Positions 28,001-36,355 of a DNA stretch of 64,000 nucleotides are shown in pieces (position 1 is the stretch's first letter; each line of letters begins with the position of its first letter). Under the pieces are notes generated by a model. That model worked only from the letters and a program-made list of their open reading frames with translations. It made no database searches and was not told where the DNA came from. Made by a program: the position numbers and the translations under genes. Source of the DNA: Limibacter armeniacum (lineage in GTDB: Bacteria; Bacteroidota; Bacteroidia; Cytophagales; Flammeovirgaceae); NCBI RefSeq assembly GCF_036880985.1, contig NZ_JBAJNO010000008.1:1795500-1859499 (forward strand). Direction: 5' to 3'.

Positions 28001-31000
28001 TTTGTCAATAGAGAACAGGAATTGACATTAAAGCTGGAGAATAAAGGTTTGGGAGACCTGAATATTGAGGGATATTCCCTGAAAGTGGCGGGTTCATCTG
28101 AAGCGTTTGAAGATACCTTAACGGTAACTTCTTTGGGTGAAGGAGAGCTTACTTTTAAATACCAGCCTTTGGCTGCAGGAGTAGTCAATGAAAAAGTAGT
28201 ATTGCAGACCAATATTGGTGAAGTGGTTTACCCTGTCAGAATCACAAGTATGGAAGAGCCTGTATTAGCCATGAGCCTTGTTGATTCAGTGTTGAACGTT
28301 GCTTATGGGAATACAGCTACATTTGATCTAACGCTTAAAAATGAAGGCAAGGCGGATCTTCATTATGATTTGAACCATTATAGTTTGGCCAATATCAACA
28401 ACAGAAGACTTCCGGAAAAGTTGCAATATACCATTACCTCTTCAGATGAAATCGGTGGACCTGAAGCGGGGCAGTGGGAGGATATTTCTTCATTTGGCAC
28501 TGAAATAAATGTGAATGGAGAAATAGTAAACTTCGATATGATGTTCCCTTACTTTGATGAGATGATCCAGTCAGTGGATGTGACTAACATTAGTAACATT
28601 AGAATCTATAGGGCGTTGGCGATGCTACCTTTGAGGCTGGAAGGTAAGGGGTTGAAATCAAATATGATCCGCTCGTATGATTTCGGGGATAGGTTTGTGA
28701 TTTCATTCGATGCCCAAGCAAGAGGTGCTGGAAACTTTGGTACAGTAGGTATTGGCGGAGTTATGAAATATCAGATTGTACTGTTCCGTGATGGGGCGAT
28801 AGAGTACAGGTATAAGGAATTGCCTGGTTTGGATGATTGGAGGTATGAATCCTCTCTGATTGGGATAGAGGAGACAGATAGCCTTATGTACCATACATAT
28901 GACGATTCGACCAAATTGCTGCATGACGATCTGGTGGTAAGGTTTGAACCACAACCTACAGCAGTTTCCATGATCAGTGAAGCATCTGTATCGGAAGGGA
29001 CAATCGTGGAGCATGACTCAACAACCATAAGACTTACTATTAACCCTGAAAAGTTCAGACAGCCTGCCGGTACTTATGAGCTTCATGTGGTGGTTTCAAG
29101 TAATACGTTTGAGGGAGTAAGTACCTTGCCATTCAAGGTGGTGGTAACTGGAACCCATGATATAGAAGAGCTGGATTCCGTAATCTTTAAGGAGCCGAAA
29201 CAGTTAGGGATATCGCAAAAGGCGTATGCTAACATCGTGAACAAAGGTTCGGAAAAGGTTAAGGTTACAGCTGTTGAGACTGGACATCCGGATTTCCAAT
29301 TCAATGGTACATTGCCACTAGTGATTAATGCAATGGCTAAAAATCAGTTGCCGATTGATTTTAACCCTAGCTTGGCAAACAGAATAACTTCTGAACTGAC
29401 CCTTACTTTTGAAAATGGAGAAGTAAGGTATGCTGTAATTGAAGCTGAAGGGTTACCGGCACCTTCATTTACCCATACAATTCCTTCATTAGTATCGTTT
29501 AACCTAGTAGGTGGAGAAACAACAAATATTCCATTTACGGTAAGCAGTACAGCAGATGATACAGGCTTGGCTTATACTTTTATAAATGATGTACATAGTT
29601 ATGTTGCGGGCAGTGTAGACAGGGCAATTGGCACGCATACTGAGCAGGTAACAGATAACTATGGGTATACCTGGAAGGCGAGTGATTCCTTGGACAACTT
29701 CCACAGGTGGGAGGATATCTCAGCAGAGGCTGAACTTTTGAATATTCCGGATGAGGAAATGTTGGGGATTCCACTTCCTTTTGACTTCCCTTTTTATGGT
29801 AGCTATTATGACAGTATCTGGGTAACAGATAGAGGTTTCATTACGGTGATTGAACCTGAACAAGGTGGACTGCCTAACCGAAATGTATATGGTTTTAATA
29901 AAGGTGATGGGTTTAGAGGAATGATCGCATCATTCTGGGCGACCATGAGACCGGGCCTTCCGAATGAAGGGGTTCAATTCAAGCAGGAAGCAGACCGTAT
30001 TATCCTGCAATGGAAAAACTTTGTGGCAGAGGAAAATGCTGGTTCAGATCCTGGTGTTGTGACGTTCCAATTGGAGCTGGTAAAAGATGGTTCTATCTAT
30101 TTCCATTACAAGGATGTCGAGAGTTGGGGCTCATTGCTTAATTATGGCTTGGAAAGTCCAGATGAATCGGAGGTTTTTGAAGACTTGAATTCACTCATCG
30201 TGAGTTGGGCTAAATTTAAGAATGAGTCTACTGTTATGATAGTACCTCCATTGACAGGTAGTTTGAATAGACAGGAAACGGCTACATTCGACCTTATGCT
30301 TTCGGCTGCAGATATCTATTACCCAGGTATATACTTGGATACTTTGGTACTTAGGACAAATAGTGAAAAGCAACCAGAGGTAATGATTCCTGTTGAGTTG
30401 AATGTAACAGGAAGCCCGAAAGTGACAGTTACCGATTCTTTGAACTGGGAAGAGGTGATCTATCAGCCAAACCTGATTTTGCGTAAGAAACTGACATTTA
30501 TCAATAAGGGGTATGCAACAGCCACTTTGACAAAAGCGCTTATTTCAGGATTGGACAAAGCGGAGTTGTTTGATGAGTCAGGGAATAAGGTGATTGTAAA
30601 TACTGTGGGTATGCTGTTGTCACCTATCGAGCTGAAACCATGGGATGCTAGAGAACTGGAAGTGAAATTCAATGTTCCATTGAAGCAGAATGTAGTAGGA
30701 AAGCTAACCTTTGAAGGGAACTTTACCGCAGTTACCACAAATGTCTCAGCAGAAATAGTAGACTCTCCGGCATTCTCCTGGACTGCAACTGATCAGACTT
30801 TCTCTTTGAATAACGAGACTAAGGAACAGTATGTATTTTCCATTGAGAATAAAGGAACATCTAAATTAAAATACGATGTCTATCCTGCGGTCACACCTGC
30901 TGAGAAGTCTGATAATGGAGACGTGATTATAGACAAGATTGGTAATTTTATTTTGGATAAGCCTGTTACAGTTGACTCCGTTGCTTTGGAACATAAGGAG

Positions 31001-32572
31001 GTAGCAGATGGTATTTTCTCACCATTTATAGAGGGAACAAACTATCTTTTTGCTAACAAGTTCACGGCCCCTGCAGGTGGCTTTAATATGACCCATTTCA
31101 AATTGTATACTGCTTTGGATGCTATAAAACAGTATTTGAATGTCATGGTATACATAGGCGGGGAGATGCCCCAAGATGGGACAAAGGTTTATGAGCAAAA
31201 GTTTGTAATCGATCAGGCTGTAAACGGCAACTGGATATACTTCCCATTGGAAAGAGCTGTGGAAATACCTGAAGGTGAAAACTTCTACGTGATGATCACA
31301 TACCCGGAATCAAGAACAAATACTTATGCAGGTTTTGAGACAACGAACGATGAGGAAATAATACGGAAAAGTTTCACTGGTCTATATCGTCAGGATGAAA
31401 ATCATTATTGGATAACTCACCAACCAAATGGTACTGAATGGATTTGGAAAATAAGACCAATTACAGCTGCTGGTGACAATACCTGGTTGGAACTGGATCA
31501 AAGGGCTGGTGAATTACTTGCTGGAGAAAAGGTGGATGTTACAATGACGGTTAATCCGTCTGGTTTGGAAGGGGGAACACACAGCGCGAAGATTCTCGTG
31601 AAGTCCAACGATATCAACCATCAGAAGGATGAAGTGAATGTAACACTGAATATGAACGGTGCTCCTAAGCTGATTTTCTATCCAAATATATATGAAGACA
31701 CAATTAGGATTGCGGAAAATGAAGAGCGGGTGTTGAACTACCTTTTTGAAGAACTAGAAGGGGAGAGTATTAATATTTCACTTAAGGAATCAGCTCTGAT
31801 GTTTGAGGCTAATCTGACACAATTGTCCAATACGACTGCACAGGTACACATCAAAACGGATTACGAAAGTGAAGGTGTGTATCAACTACCAGTTGAATTG
31901 ACTGATGAAACAGGTAATGTTGTTCGGGATTCTATTCTGATTAAAGTGACGGATACCAATAGGGCGCCTGTATTTAATACAAAGTATGAAGTCATCACAC
32001 TGAATTTGGCTGACCCTAACCAGTCTTATACGATTGACCCGAGTGATTTGTATACCGATTTGGATGGTGACGAATTGCAGCTCCTGGCAGGGAACTATAC
32101 GCCTGAAATGGTAGATATGGCATTGGGAAGCTCATTCATTAGCTTACATCCTTTGACTGAAGGAACTGCACAGCTAGTGTTTGGTGCAGATGATGGCAAA
32201 GAAAATGGGTTTGTGGTCAATTTGGTTTACGTCGTTATCATCAACGATCCGGATGCAGTGCAAGGTGAGTTGGATGGTTTTGATAAGCCACGGATTTCGG
32301 ACTTGAATGCAGAAGGAGGGGCGGTGATTTACCCTAATCCTATCACGGATAACCAAGCCTCTTTATACTACAACCTTGAACAGGACTCAAATGTGACCAT
32401 TGATATTTTTGATTCGAATGGCCAGTTAATGAAGCAAATCCATTTGCCGAATGTAACTGCTGGAGAACATGTTCAGAGGTTAGGTTTTGAGGGGATAAGA
32501 AAAGGACTGTACCTATGCACGATTAAGGTGAATGGCACATTGTTTAGAACACGAAAAGTTGTGGTATGGTAG
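25085..32572 (+). CDS. Giant secreted S8 subtilase with T9SS sorting domain
   Basis: A 2495-residue secreted serine peptidase. Signal peptide about 1-22; prosegment about 31-140; subtilisin domain about 195-500 with Asp211 (VVDQGVD), His265 (GDHGTHVAG), oxyanion Asn in FFAAGNN and Ser446 (MQGTSMACPHASG), so the triad is complete. A fibronectin III-like domain follows (about 512-610). Then come two paired modules: a jelly-roll-like module at about 753-880 and again at 1985-2110 (both start with an F-A-x-x-F block), and a WEDIS module at about 1129-1270 and again at 1538-1690, separated by spindle/Hydin-like Ig domains. A cadherin-like domain (about 2289-2390) and a type IX sorting domain (about 2413-2495, VIYPNPITDNQ to the end) finish it. 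It is 33 bp after the FISUMP gene and should be exported and cell-surface bound or released by T9SS. Confidence 0.95.
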   Translation: MKKTILFLWLSLCFFGGHTILAQNGQNNSSGDFVSGKVRIKFKEEHIKNTTNFRVAATEKNSKVVGLQSVDNVSKEIGIHNVKRVFPFSPKFEAKHRKYGLHLWYEVEFDTTESPMNVLKKYEKLAEIEIVKPVYRKHRIDGERKPVVFTPTSTEAKMMSAEEENFNDPLLPDQWHYGNDGRVGEADFDIDLLEAWQTTSGSSNVIVSVVDQGVDVEHEDLADNIWVNTAELNGKEGVDDDGNGYIDDYYGWNFSVDGSITPGDHGTHVAGTVGAVSNNGIGVAGVAGGDGSGNGVKIMSCQVFDTRVNGGLNFAEAIVYGADNGAVISQNSWGYNLENYYEQEVLDAIKYFIAEAGQYEGSPMKGGILFFAAGNNAAEGTRYPGAFDEVIAVTATGPSGFPAPYTNFGEWTDIAAPGGDMTNFSDEGGVLSTLPNNKYGYMQGTSMACPHASGVAALIVAKFGGEDFTSSDLRRIMLNSVDRFIFQHDNKYGKGYLNAAKSLMDDERIPPVAITDLRAIEVFHNEIRLSWTVPQDPDGTEPSEYYLAIGESEITAENFDNQMLFLLENNLAAGEEFQQNIGGFLKEKDYWFAIKSADQFENTSTISNILHVKTSKEPHFMESTRIVDLEIDVNENPLVQFPLSFSNIGEGIVYWETSISNEDYYFVPQDEVEVSSNVLMYKSAESYAITASEENNLVTHSAVKAISEELLSEASLSVNNYWEHDDTEFISGLSYENENPPSFLAGSGDPNAGLIFATRFHIPYDYSFNLTHLEVGLIPEINHKPITVEIKKGSRRHPVEAQTVYVQEYYPDTTNVMKYYRIPIYRPQRFEDDEHFWVVLHFPKEMAYPLLTQFGNEYPWETFILSRDNGRTYEEAINLLVRPVIPMLRVMSTGNDGSYVFLDPNNGEIHAGDSNHVTGLIDAKNLTNGDHLASLGIVTNDIHKPMINIEVKVRVKGQLPAMNTGQVQEFSAFVNREQELTLKLENKGLGDLNIEGYSLKVAGSSEAFEDTLTVTSLGEGELTFKYQPLAAGVVNEKVVLQTNIGEVVYPVRITSMEEPVLAMSLVDSVLNVAYGNTATFDLTLKNEGKADLHYDLNHYSLANINNRRLPEKLQYTITSSDEIGGPEAGQWEDISSFGTEINVNGEIVNFDMMFPYFDEMIQSVDVTNISNIRIYRALAMLPLRLEGKGLKSNMIRSYDFGDRFVISFDAQARGAGNFGTVGIGGVMKYQIVLFRDGAIEYRYKELPGLDDWRYESSLIGIEETDSLMYHTYDDSTKLLHDDLVVRFEPQPTAVSMISEASVSEGTIVEHDSTTIRLTINPEKFRQPAGTYELHVVVSSNTFEGVSTLPFKVVVTGTHDIEELDSVIFKEPKQLGISQKAYANIVNKGSEKVKVTAVETGHPDFQFNGTLPLVINAMAKNQLPIDFNPSLANRITSELTLTFENGEVRYAVIEAEGLPAPSFTHTIPSLVSFNLVGGETTNIPFTVSSTADDTGLAYTFINDVHSYVAGSVDRAIGTHTEQVTDNYGYTWKASDSLDNFHRWEDISAEAELLNIPDEEMLGIPLPFDFPFYGSYYDSIWVTDRGFITVIEPEQGGLPNRNVYGFNKGDGFRGMIASFWATMRPGLPNEGVQFKQEADRIILQWKNFVAEENAGSDPGVVTFQLELVKDGSIYFHYKDVESWGSLLNYGLESPDESEVFEDLNSLIVSWAKFKNESTVMIVPPLTGSLNRQETATFDLMLSAADIYYPGIYLDTLVLRTNSEKQPEVMIPVELNVTGSPKVTVTDSLNWEEVIYQPNLILRKKLTFINKGYATATLTKALISGLDKAELFDESGNKVIVNTVGMLLSPIELKPWDARELEVKFNVPLKQNVVGKLTFEGNFTAVTTNVSAEIVDSPAFSWTATDQTFSLNNETKEQYVFSIENKGTSKLKYDVYPAVTPAEKSDNGDVIIDKIGNFILDKPVTVDSVALEHKEVADGIFSPFIEGTNYLFANKFTAPAGGFNMTHFKLYTALDAIKQYLNVMVYIGGEMPQDGTKVYEQKFVIDQAVNGNWIYFPLERAVEIPEGENFYVMITYPESRTNTYAGFETTNDEEIIRKSFTGLYRQDENHYWITHQPNGTEWIWKIRPITAAGDNTWLELDQRAGELLAGEKVDVTMTVNPSGLEGGTHSAKILVKSNDINHQKDEVNVTLNMNGAPKLIFYPNIYEDTIRIAENEERVLNYLFEELEGESINISLKESALMFEANLTQLSNTTAQVHIKTDYESEGVYQLPVELTDETGNVVRDSILIKVTDTNRAPVFNTKYEVITLNLADPNQSYTIDPSDLYTDLDGDELQLLAGNYTPEMVDMALGSSFISLHPLTEGTAQLVFGADDGKENGFVVNLVYVVIINDPDAVQGELDGFDKPRISDLNAEGGAVIYPNPITDNQASLYYNLEQDSNVTIDIFDSNGQLMKQIHLPNVTAGEHVQRLGFEGIRKGLYLCTIKVNGTLFRTRKVVVW

Positions 32573-32614
32573 ATAGCAATTTAGTTTTAGCTCTGTCTTT
32601 AAAAGTATTTAACG

Positions 32615-33112
32615 ATGGAAGGTAAGGCAAAAAACGTCAATAGACTTTTCGGTTTTATAATGGCCTTTGGATTGGTAGTTCTCGCTTTTATCCATTTTAA
32701 ATGGAGTGCAGAGACAGTTGTTTTGAGTATAGTGACTGGTATCGTATTTTTTATGATACCAGCACTTTATTGGTTCCTGACCAGATCATCCAAATCATTG
32801 GGGATTATCGATAAGTCATTTCTTCAGTTTGGAGAAAATATCCTTATTGAGGGTGAAGCGGGATATTTACTGAATGATGGGAAAATAACAGGAAACTTAT
32901 ACCTGACTGAGAGTAGGTTGGTCTTTAAAACTTCTGATTCCATGCAAGTGGCTTTTACTCTTAATGACATTGCAAAAGTTAGACTTTATAGACCAAACTA
33001 TCTCTTTAGTAAGGGAATCATTATTACAGTGAATAGGAGGGATAAGCGCTTTATGGTAGAGTATCCTAATGATTGGCGAGTAATTATCAGCAGCTTGAAA
33101 AACGTAACATAA
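32615..33112 (+). CDS. Small membrane protein with GRAM/PH-like domain
   Basis: A 165-residue protein with two transmembrane helices (about 11-27 and 33-55) followed by a soluble beta-rich domain (about 65-165) whose sequence LQFGENILIEGEAGYLL, ITGNLYLTESRLVFKT and IAKVRLYRPN fits the GRAM/PH-like fold. Such domains bind lipids or proteins at the inner membrane. It starts 42 bp after the subtilase stop and is followed by a strong terminator, so it is the probable last gene of the susC operon; its role there is unknown. Confidence 0.8.
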   Translation: MEGKAKNVNRLFGFIMAFGLVVLAFIHFKWSAETVVLSIVTGIVFFMIPALYWFLTRSSKSLGIIDKSFLQFGENILIEGEAGYLLNDGKITGNLYLTESRLVFKTSDSMQVAFTLNDIAKVRLYRPNYLFSKGIIITVNRRDKRFMVEYPNDWRVIISSLKNVT

Positions 33113-33136
33113 AGTGCCTCAATTGAAAAATGTAGC

Positions 33137-33172
33137 TCCCTTTAGAGACTTCAATCTCTAAAGGGATTTTTT
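33137..33172 (+). terminator. Terminator of the susC operon
   Basis: A perfect 12-bp stem (TCCCTTTAGAGA and its complement) with a six-base loop and six T. It lies 24 bp after the last gene of the run 19083-33112. Confidence 0.92.
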
Positions 33173-33210
33173 GCTGATTACTGATAAAGAACTTTATTAT
33201 TAAGTCACAG

Positions 33211-33245
33211 AAAAGCCACCTTTTGAATAATTAGGTGGCTTTTCT
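33211..33245 (-). terminator. Terminator of the glycosyltransferase gene
   Basis: A perfect 11-bp stem (AAAAGCCACCT and AGGTGGCTTTT). It could act in both directions; the plus-strand operon already has its own hairpin, so it most likely serves the minus-strand gene. Confidence 0.8.
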
Positions 33246-33264
33246 ATTTATAATTGAAGTTTTT

Positions 33265-34239
33265 TTAGTGAAAAGGTAAAAACTTACTATCATTGGTAGG
33301 TAACATTTTAGGCTTGAGGGTATTTAACTTTTCACCATTTAATACCTTCTCATATTTTTCGATATAAGACTTAGCCATCTTAATGTGATTAAAAGTATCT
33401 CTTGCATACTCATGACAAACTTTAGGTGAGAAGGAGCTATTCTTGATTGCTTCAGCCAGTTGGTGTTTATCATTTGAGAGGAACCCCACTTCTGATGTAA
33501 TCAACTCAGGTAATGCACCATAAGGCGTTCCAAATACTGGAGCACCATAGAAAAGGCTTTCCGTCAAGGCTAAACCAAAAGGCTCATGCCATCTTACAGG
33601 AAATACCAGACCTCGAGAACCATTTAAGAGTTGATATTTTTCTTTACCACCTACCATTCCATGAAACTTGATACGAGGGTCTAAGGTAAGTCGAAATCCC
33701 ATTTTAATGTTTAGGCGATGTCCTCCTAATACTCTTAGTTCTTTACCACTTAATTGAGCAATATTGATTGCTCCTTTGACATTTTTAATTCTCCAGGCAG
33801 CTTTTCCTAGAAAATGCAAATAGTCCTTTTTTTTGTTGAAGTCAGGAGTGTCATAATCATCCCATAATAAGCCATTGTAAACAAAACAATCAGAGTCGTG
33901 TCTTTCTGCGTGATTTTGGGATATGAAGATGGCATTTTCAGGAAAATCTTCATTACTGTTATTACCATGAACTGTCATCACATATGGAATATTAATAGGC
34001 TCATTCGGAATAATATTCATATGCACTAAATCAATACCATCAGGAATTTGTTCATTGATACCTTTATCTGGATTATAGGTTAATACATCTGCAAAGGGGC
34101 AGTGTGAGCCTTCATTTACAAGAAAGGTAACCTTATGTCCTAGCTCGGTTAAACCTTTCCCTAGTCCCCAAATTACTCGTTCAGTACCTCCATACTTGAA
34201 GGCAGGGATAGTTGAGTTGTTTACAATTAGAATATTCAT
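33265..34239 (-). CDS. Family 4-type glycosyltransferase (GT-B)
   Basis: A 324-residue cytoplasmic GT-B glycosyltransferase. I start at 34239 (MNILIVNNSTIPAFKYGGTE); 21 bp upstream another start adds MIRNIYS before the first beta strand. The N-terminal acceptor domain has the RVIWGLGKGLTELGHKVTFL block, and the C-terminal donor domain has PVRWHEPFGLALTESLFYGA, containing the Glu-x7-Glu motif, followed by GTPYGALPELI. It shares a 190-bp divergent promoter region with the glycosidase gene. Acceptor and sugar are not predictable. Base composition seems slightly more AT-rich than the neighbouring operon. Confidence 0.9.
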   Translation of the reverse strand: MNILIVNNSTIPAFKYGGTERVIWGLGKGLTELGHKVTFLVNEGSHCPFADVLTYNPDKGINEQIPDGIDLVHMNIIPNEPINIPYVMTVHGNNSNEDFPENAIFISQNHAERHDSDCFVYNGLLWDDYDTPDFNKKKDYLHFLGKAAWRIKNVKGAINIAQLSGKELRVLGGHRLNIKMGFRLTLDPRIKFHGMVGGKEKYQLLNGSRGLVFPVRWHEPFGLALTESLFYGAPVFGTPYGALPELITSEVGFLSNDKHQLAEAIKNSSFSPKVCHEYARDTFNHIKMAKSYIEKYEKVLNGEKLNTLKPKMLPTNDSKFLPFH

Positions 34240-34429
34240 AGAATAGATGTTCCTTATCAATGTTATGGCAAAAGTAATAATTATAATCTTGTTAACAACA
34301 TTGAACGCATACTCGTGTTGTTGGATATCTATTATATGTTATTTGTGAGAGTTGAAGCTTACTAGTATTCACCAGCATCACTCTTGTTAATAAGTAACTT
34401 AACTGCACATAACATAGCCCTTTCTAGAA

Positions 34430-35755
34430 ATGACAACCAGCCGCAGAAATTTTATGAAAGCATTAGGAGGTATGTCTTTAGCTACCCTCATTCCTTTTCA
34501 TGACCTGATTGCAAGACAAGGTGATAGTAAGTTTGAGAAAAATAGTCTTTATGAGAAAACTTTGGAGATAGCTCAACAACTTGTGGATGAATCTCCTGCA
34601 GATGATATTTTACTAAGGCCTAGAATGGGAACGGGAGGAGGGTTTAAAGATTTATTTTTATGGGATACAGCTTTTATAATCCTATGGGCTAAATATCATC
34701 CAGATATTTTCCCGATAAATAATACATTGGACAATTTCTATCGACTACAGGATGAAGATGGGTTTATAGGAAGGCATTATTTACAAAGCGGGCAATCTTA
34801 CTTTCCAAAAAATCATCCTTCTTCATTTGCGCCTCCACTATTGTCTTGGGCTGAGTTAGAGTATTTCAAAATGACTCAAAATAAACAAAGGTTGTCAAAA
34901 GTATATTCTAACTTGAAAGCTCATCATCATTTTAATACTCATCAGTTTAAGATGGATGATAACCTCTTTATAGGAGATCCATTAGGCTCTGGAATGGATA
35001 ATTTGCCTAGATGGCCAAAAGGTTGGAGAGGAGGTCAAGGAGGACTTGAGTTACAAGCAAATTCCTTTCCTAATCAGGTTGAGGCAGAGCATGTGAAAAA
35101 GTATTGCAAGAATTACAAACTTAGATGGAACCAGCAAGGAAGGTATATTGATATGTCAGCCCAAATGGCTTTCAATGCTTTATGTTTAAAAGAAATTGCT
35201 CAAATAGTTGGTCAAACAGCTGATATTCCAATCTATGAGGAACAACATAGACAAATCAAGGAGGCAATCAATGAGAAGTGTTGGAGTGAGAAATCCAATT
35301 TTTATTTTGATTTAGGTTTTGACAAGCAAGTACCAAGGTTTCATATTGGAGCATATTGGACATTGATAGCTGGAGTAGTGCCAGAAGAAAGACTGAAACC
35401 TTTTATTTCCCATTTAAAGGACCCAAAAAAGTTTTACAGAAAGGTACCAGTTCCGACATTGGCAGCAGATGAAAAGGGGTATAGCAGGAAAGGAGATTAC
35501 TGGAAAGGGAGTGTTTGGGCACCTACCAATTATATGGTTTTTCATGGTCTAAGAAAAGTTGGAGAGGAAGAGTTGGCTAAGCATTTGGCAGAAAAGTATT
35601 ATCAGGCTGTAACTTATATTTTTAATCAAACAGGAACACTTTGGGAAAATTATATGCCAGATAAGTTGAAGCAAGGTAGCAGAAGCCAACCTGATTTCTG
35701 TGGTTGGACAGGGTTGGCTTCAGTAGCAATTTTTAGGGAGTTTTTGATGGACTAA
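34430..35755 (+). CDS. Tat-exported (alpha/alpha)6 glycoside hydrolase, MGH1-like
   Basis: A 441-residue protein starting with a twin-arginine signal (SRRNFMKALGGMSLATLIPF, Arg5-Arg6), so it should be exported folded. The mature part fits the (alpha/alpha)6 barrel of GH63/GH37-like (mannosyl-glycerate or trehalase-like) hydrolases: LFLWDTAFIILWAKYH near the start, the YWKGSVWAPTNYMVFHGL block and PDFCGWTGLASVAIF near the end are typical. Catalytic acids cannot be assigned with certainty. It is divergent from the glycosyltransferase and its stop overlaps the stop of the converging YciI-like gene by 4 bp. Confidence 0.85.
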   Translation: MTTSRRNFMKALGGMSLATLIPFHDLIARQGDSKFEKNSLYEKTLEIAQQLVDESPADDILLRPRMGTGGGFKDLFLWDTAFIILWAKYHPDIFPINNTLDNFYRLQDEDGFIGRHYLQSGQSYFPKNHPSSFAPPLLSWAELEYFKMTQNKQRLSKVYSNLKAHHHFNTHQFKMDDNLFIGDPLGSGMDNLPRWPKGWRGGQGGLELQANSFPNQVEAEHVKKYCKNYKLRWNQQGRYIDMSAQMAFNALCLKEIAQIVGQTADIPIYEEQHRQIKEAINEKCWSEKSNFYFDLGFDKQVPRFHIGAYWTLIAGVVPEERLKPFISHLKDPKKFYRKVPVPTLAADEKGYSRKGDYWKGSVWAPTNYMVFHGLRKVGEEELAKHLAEKYYQAVTYIFNQTGTLWENYMPDKLKQGSRSQPDFCGWTGLASVAIFREFLMD

Positions 35756-36213
35756 GGTTTATTCTTTTCAATCATAGTATGGAACTCCAAGTATTTAGGA
35801 AGTGCAGCGGAACCATACCATTCATAGGTCTCTGTGGCTAATAACCCTGAACTGATGGCAGGGTCAGTTTGCAAGAGTGATTCCACTTCCTTAGGGTCTT
35901 TTATATTGAAAATAAAGATGCCTCTGTATTCCTTCTCGTTTTTGGTCAATGGGCCAGCGACTATTAGTTTTCCTTCTTCAGCTAATCTGGTGATGTTGTC
36001 CAAGTGTCCCCTGAAAATGGCATTAACCTTGTCTTGGTCATCAATGGTGGTATTACCTGTTTTAAGGATTACAAAAGTGTATTGTTTCATGCCATACTCA
36101 TCTGCTCCAAGACTGTCTGCTAAGGCTTTATTGTAAGAAGTGTCTTGCTGAGCAAAGGATGTGAGTGAAATAAAAGCAAAAAGTAGCGTCAATAGGTAAA
36201 AGTGTTTTTTCAT
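35752..36213 (-). CDS. Exported YciI-like protein
   Basis: A 153-residue protein with a signal peptide (MKKHFYLLTLLFAFISLTSF, cleavage after Ala-Gln-like FAQQ) and a ferredoxin-like alpha/beta domain typical of YciI (YTFVILKTGNTTID, then KLIVAGPLTKNEKEYRGIF and LLQTDPAISSGLL). YciI-family proteins are small dimeric barrels, some with dehalogenase-like or muconolactone-isomerase-like folds; an enzymatic role is unproven. The stop overlaps the end of the glycosidase gene. It is probably monocistronic. Confidence 0.85.
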   Translation of the reverse strand: MKKHFYLLTLLFAFISLTSFAQQDTSYNKALADSLGADEYGMKQYTFVILKTGNTTIDDQDKVNAIFRGHLDNITRLAEEGKLIVAGPLTKNEKEYRGIFIFNIKDPKEVESLLQTDPAISSGLLATETYEWYGSAALPKYLEFHTMIEKNKP

Positions 36214-36292
36214 GTGTCTATTGGTGATGTTTAAATATTCAGATTGCCCAAATGTATATAAATTTTATATTCTGAGTTTCCCTATTTAAATA

Positions 36293-36336
36293 CAAAAAAG
36301 CCCCCTCAATACACTAATGTATGTATCGAGGGGGCT
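36293..36336 (-). terminator. Terminator of the tricorn homologue gene
   Basis: AGCCCCCTC pairs with GAGGGGGCT, extended by ATACA/TGTAT, with a run of T on the minus strand. It lies 20 bp past the stop of the S41 peptidase. Confidence 0.88.
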
Positions 36337-36355
36337 CTTATGTATTAGACTGTAA

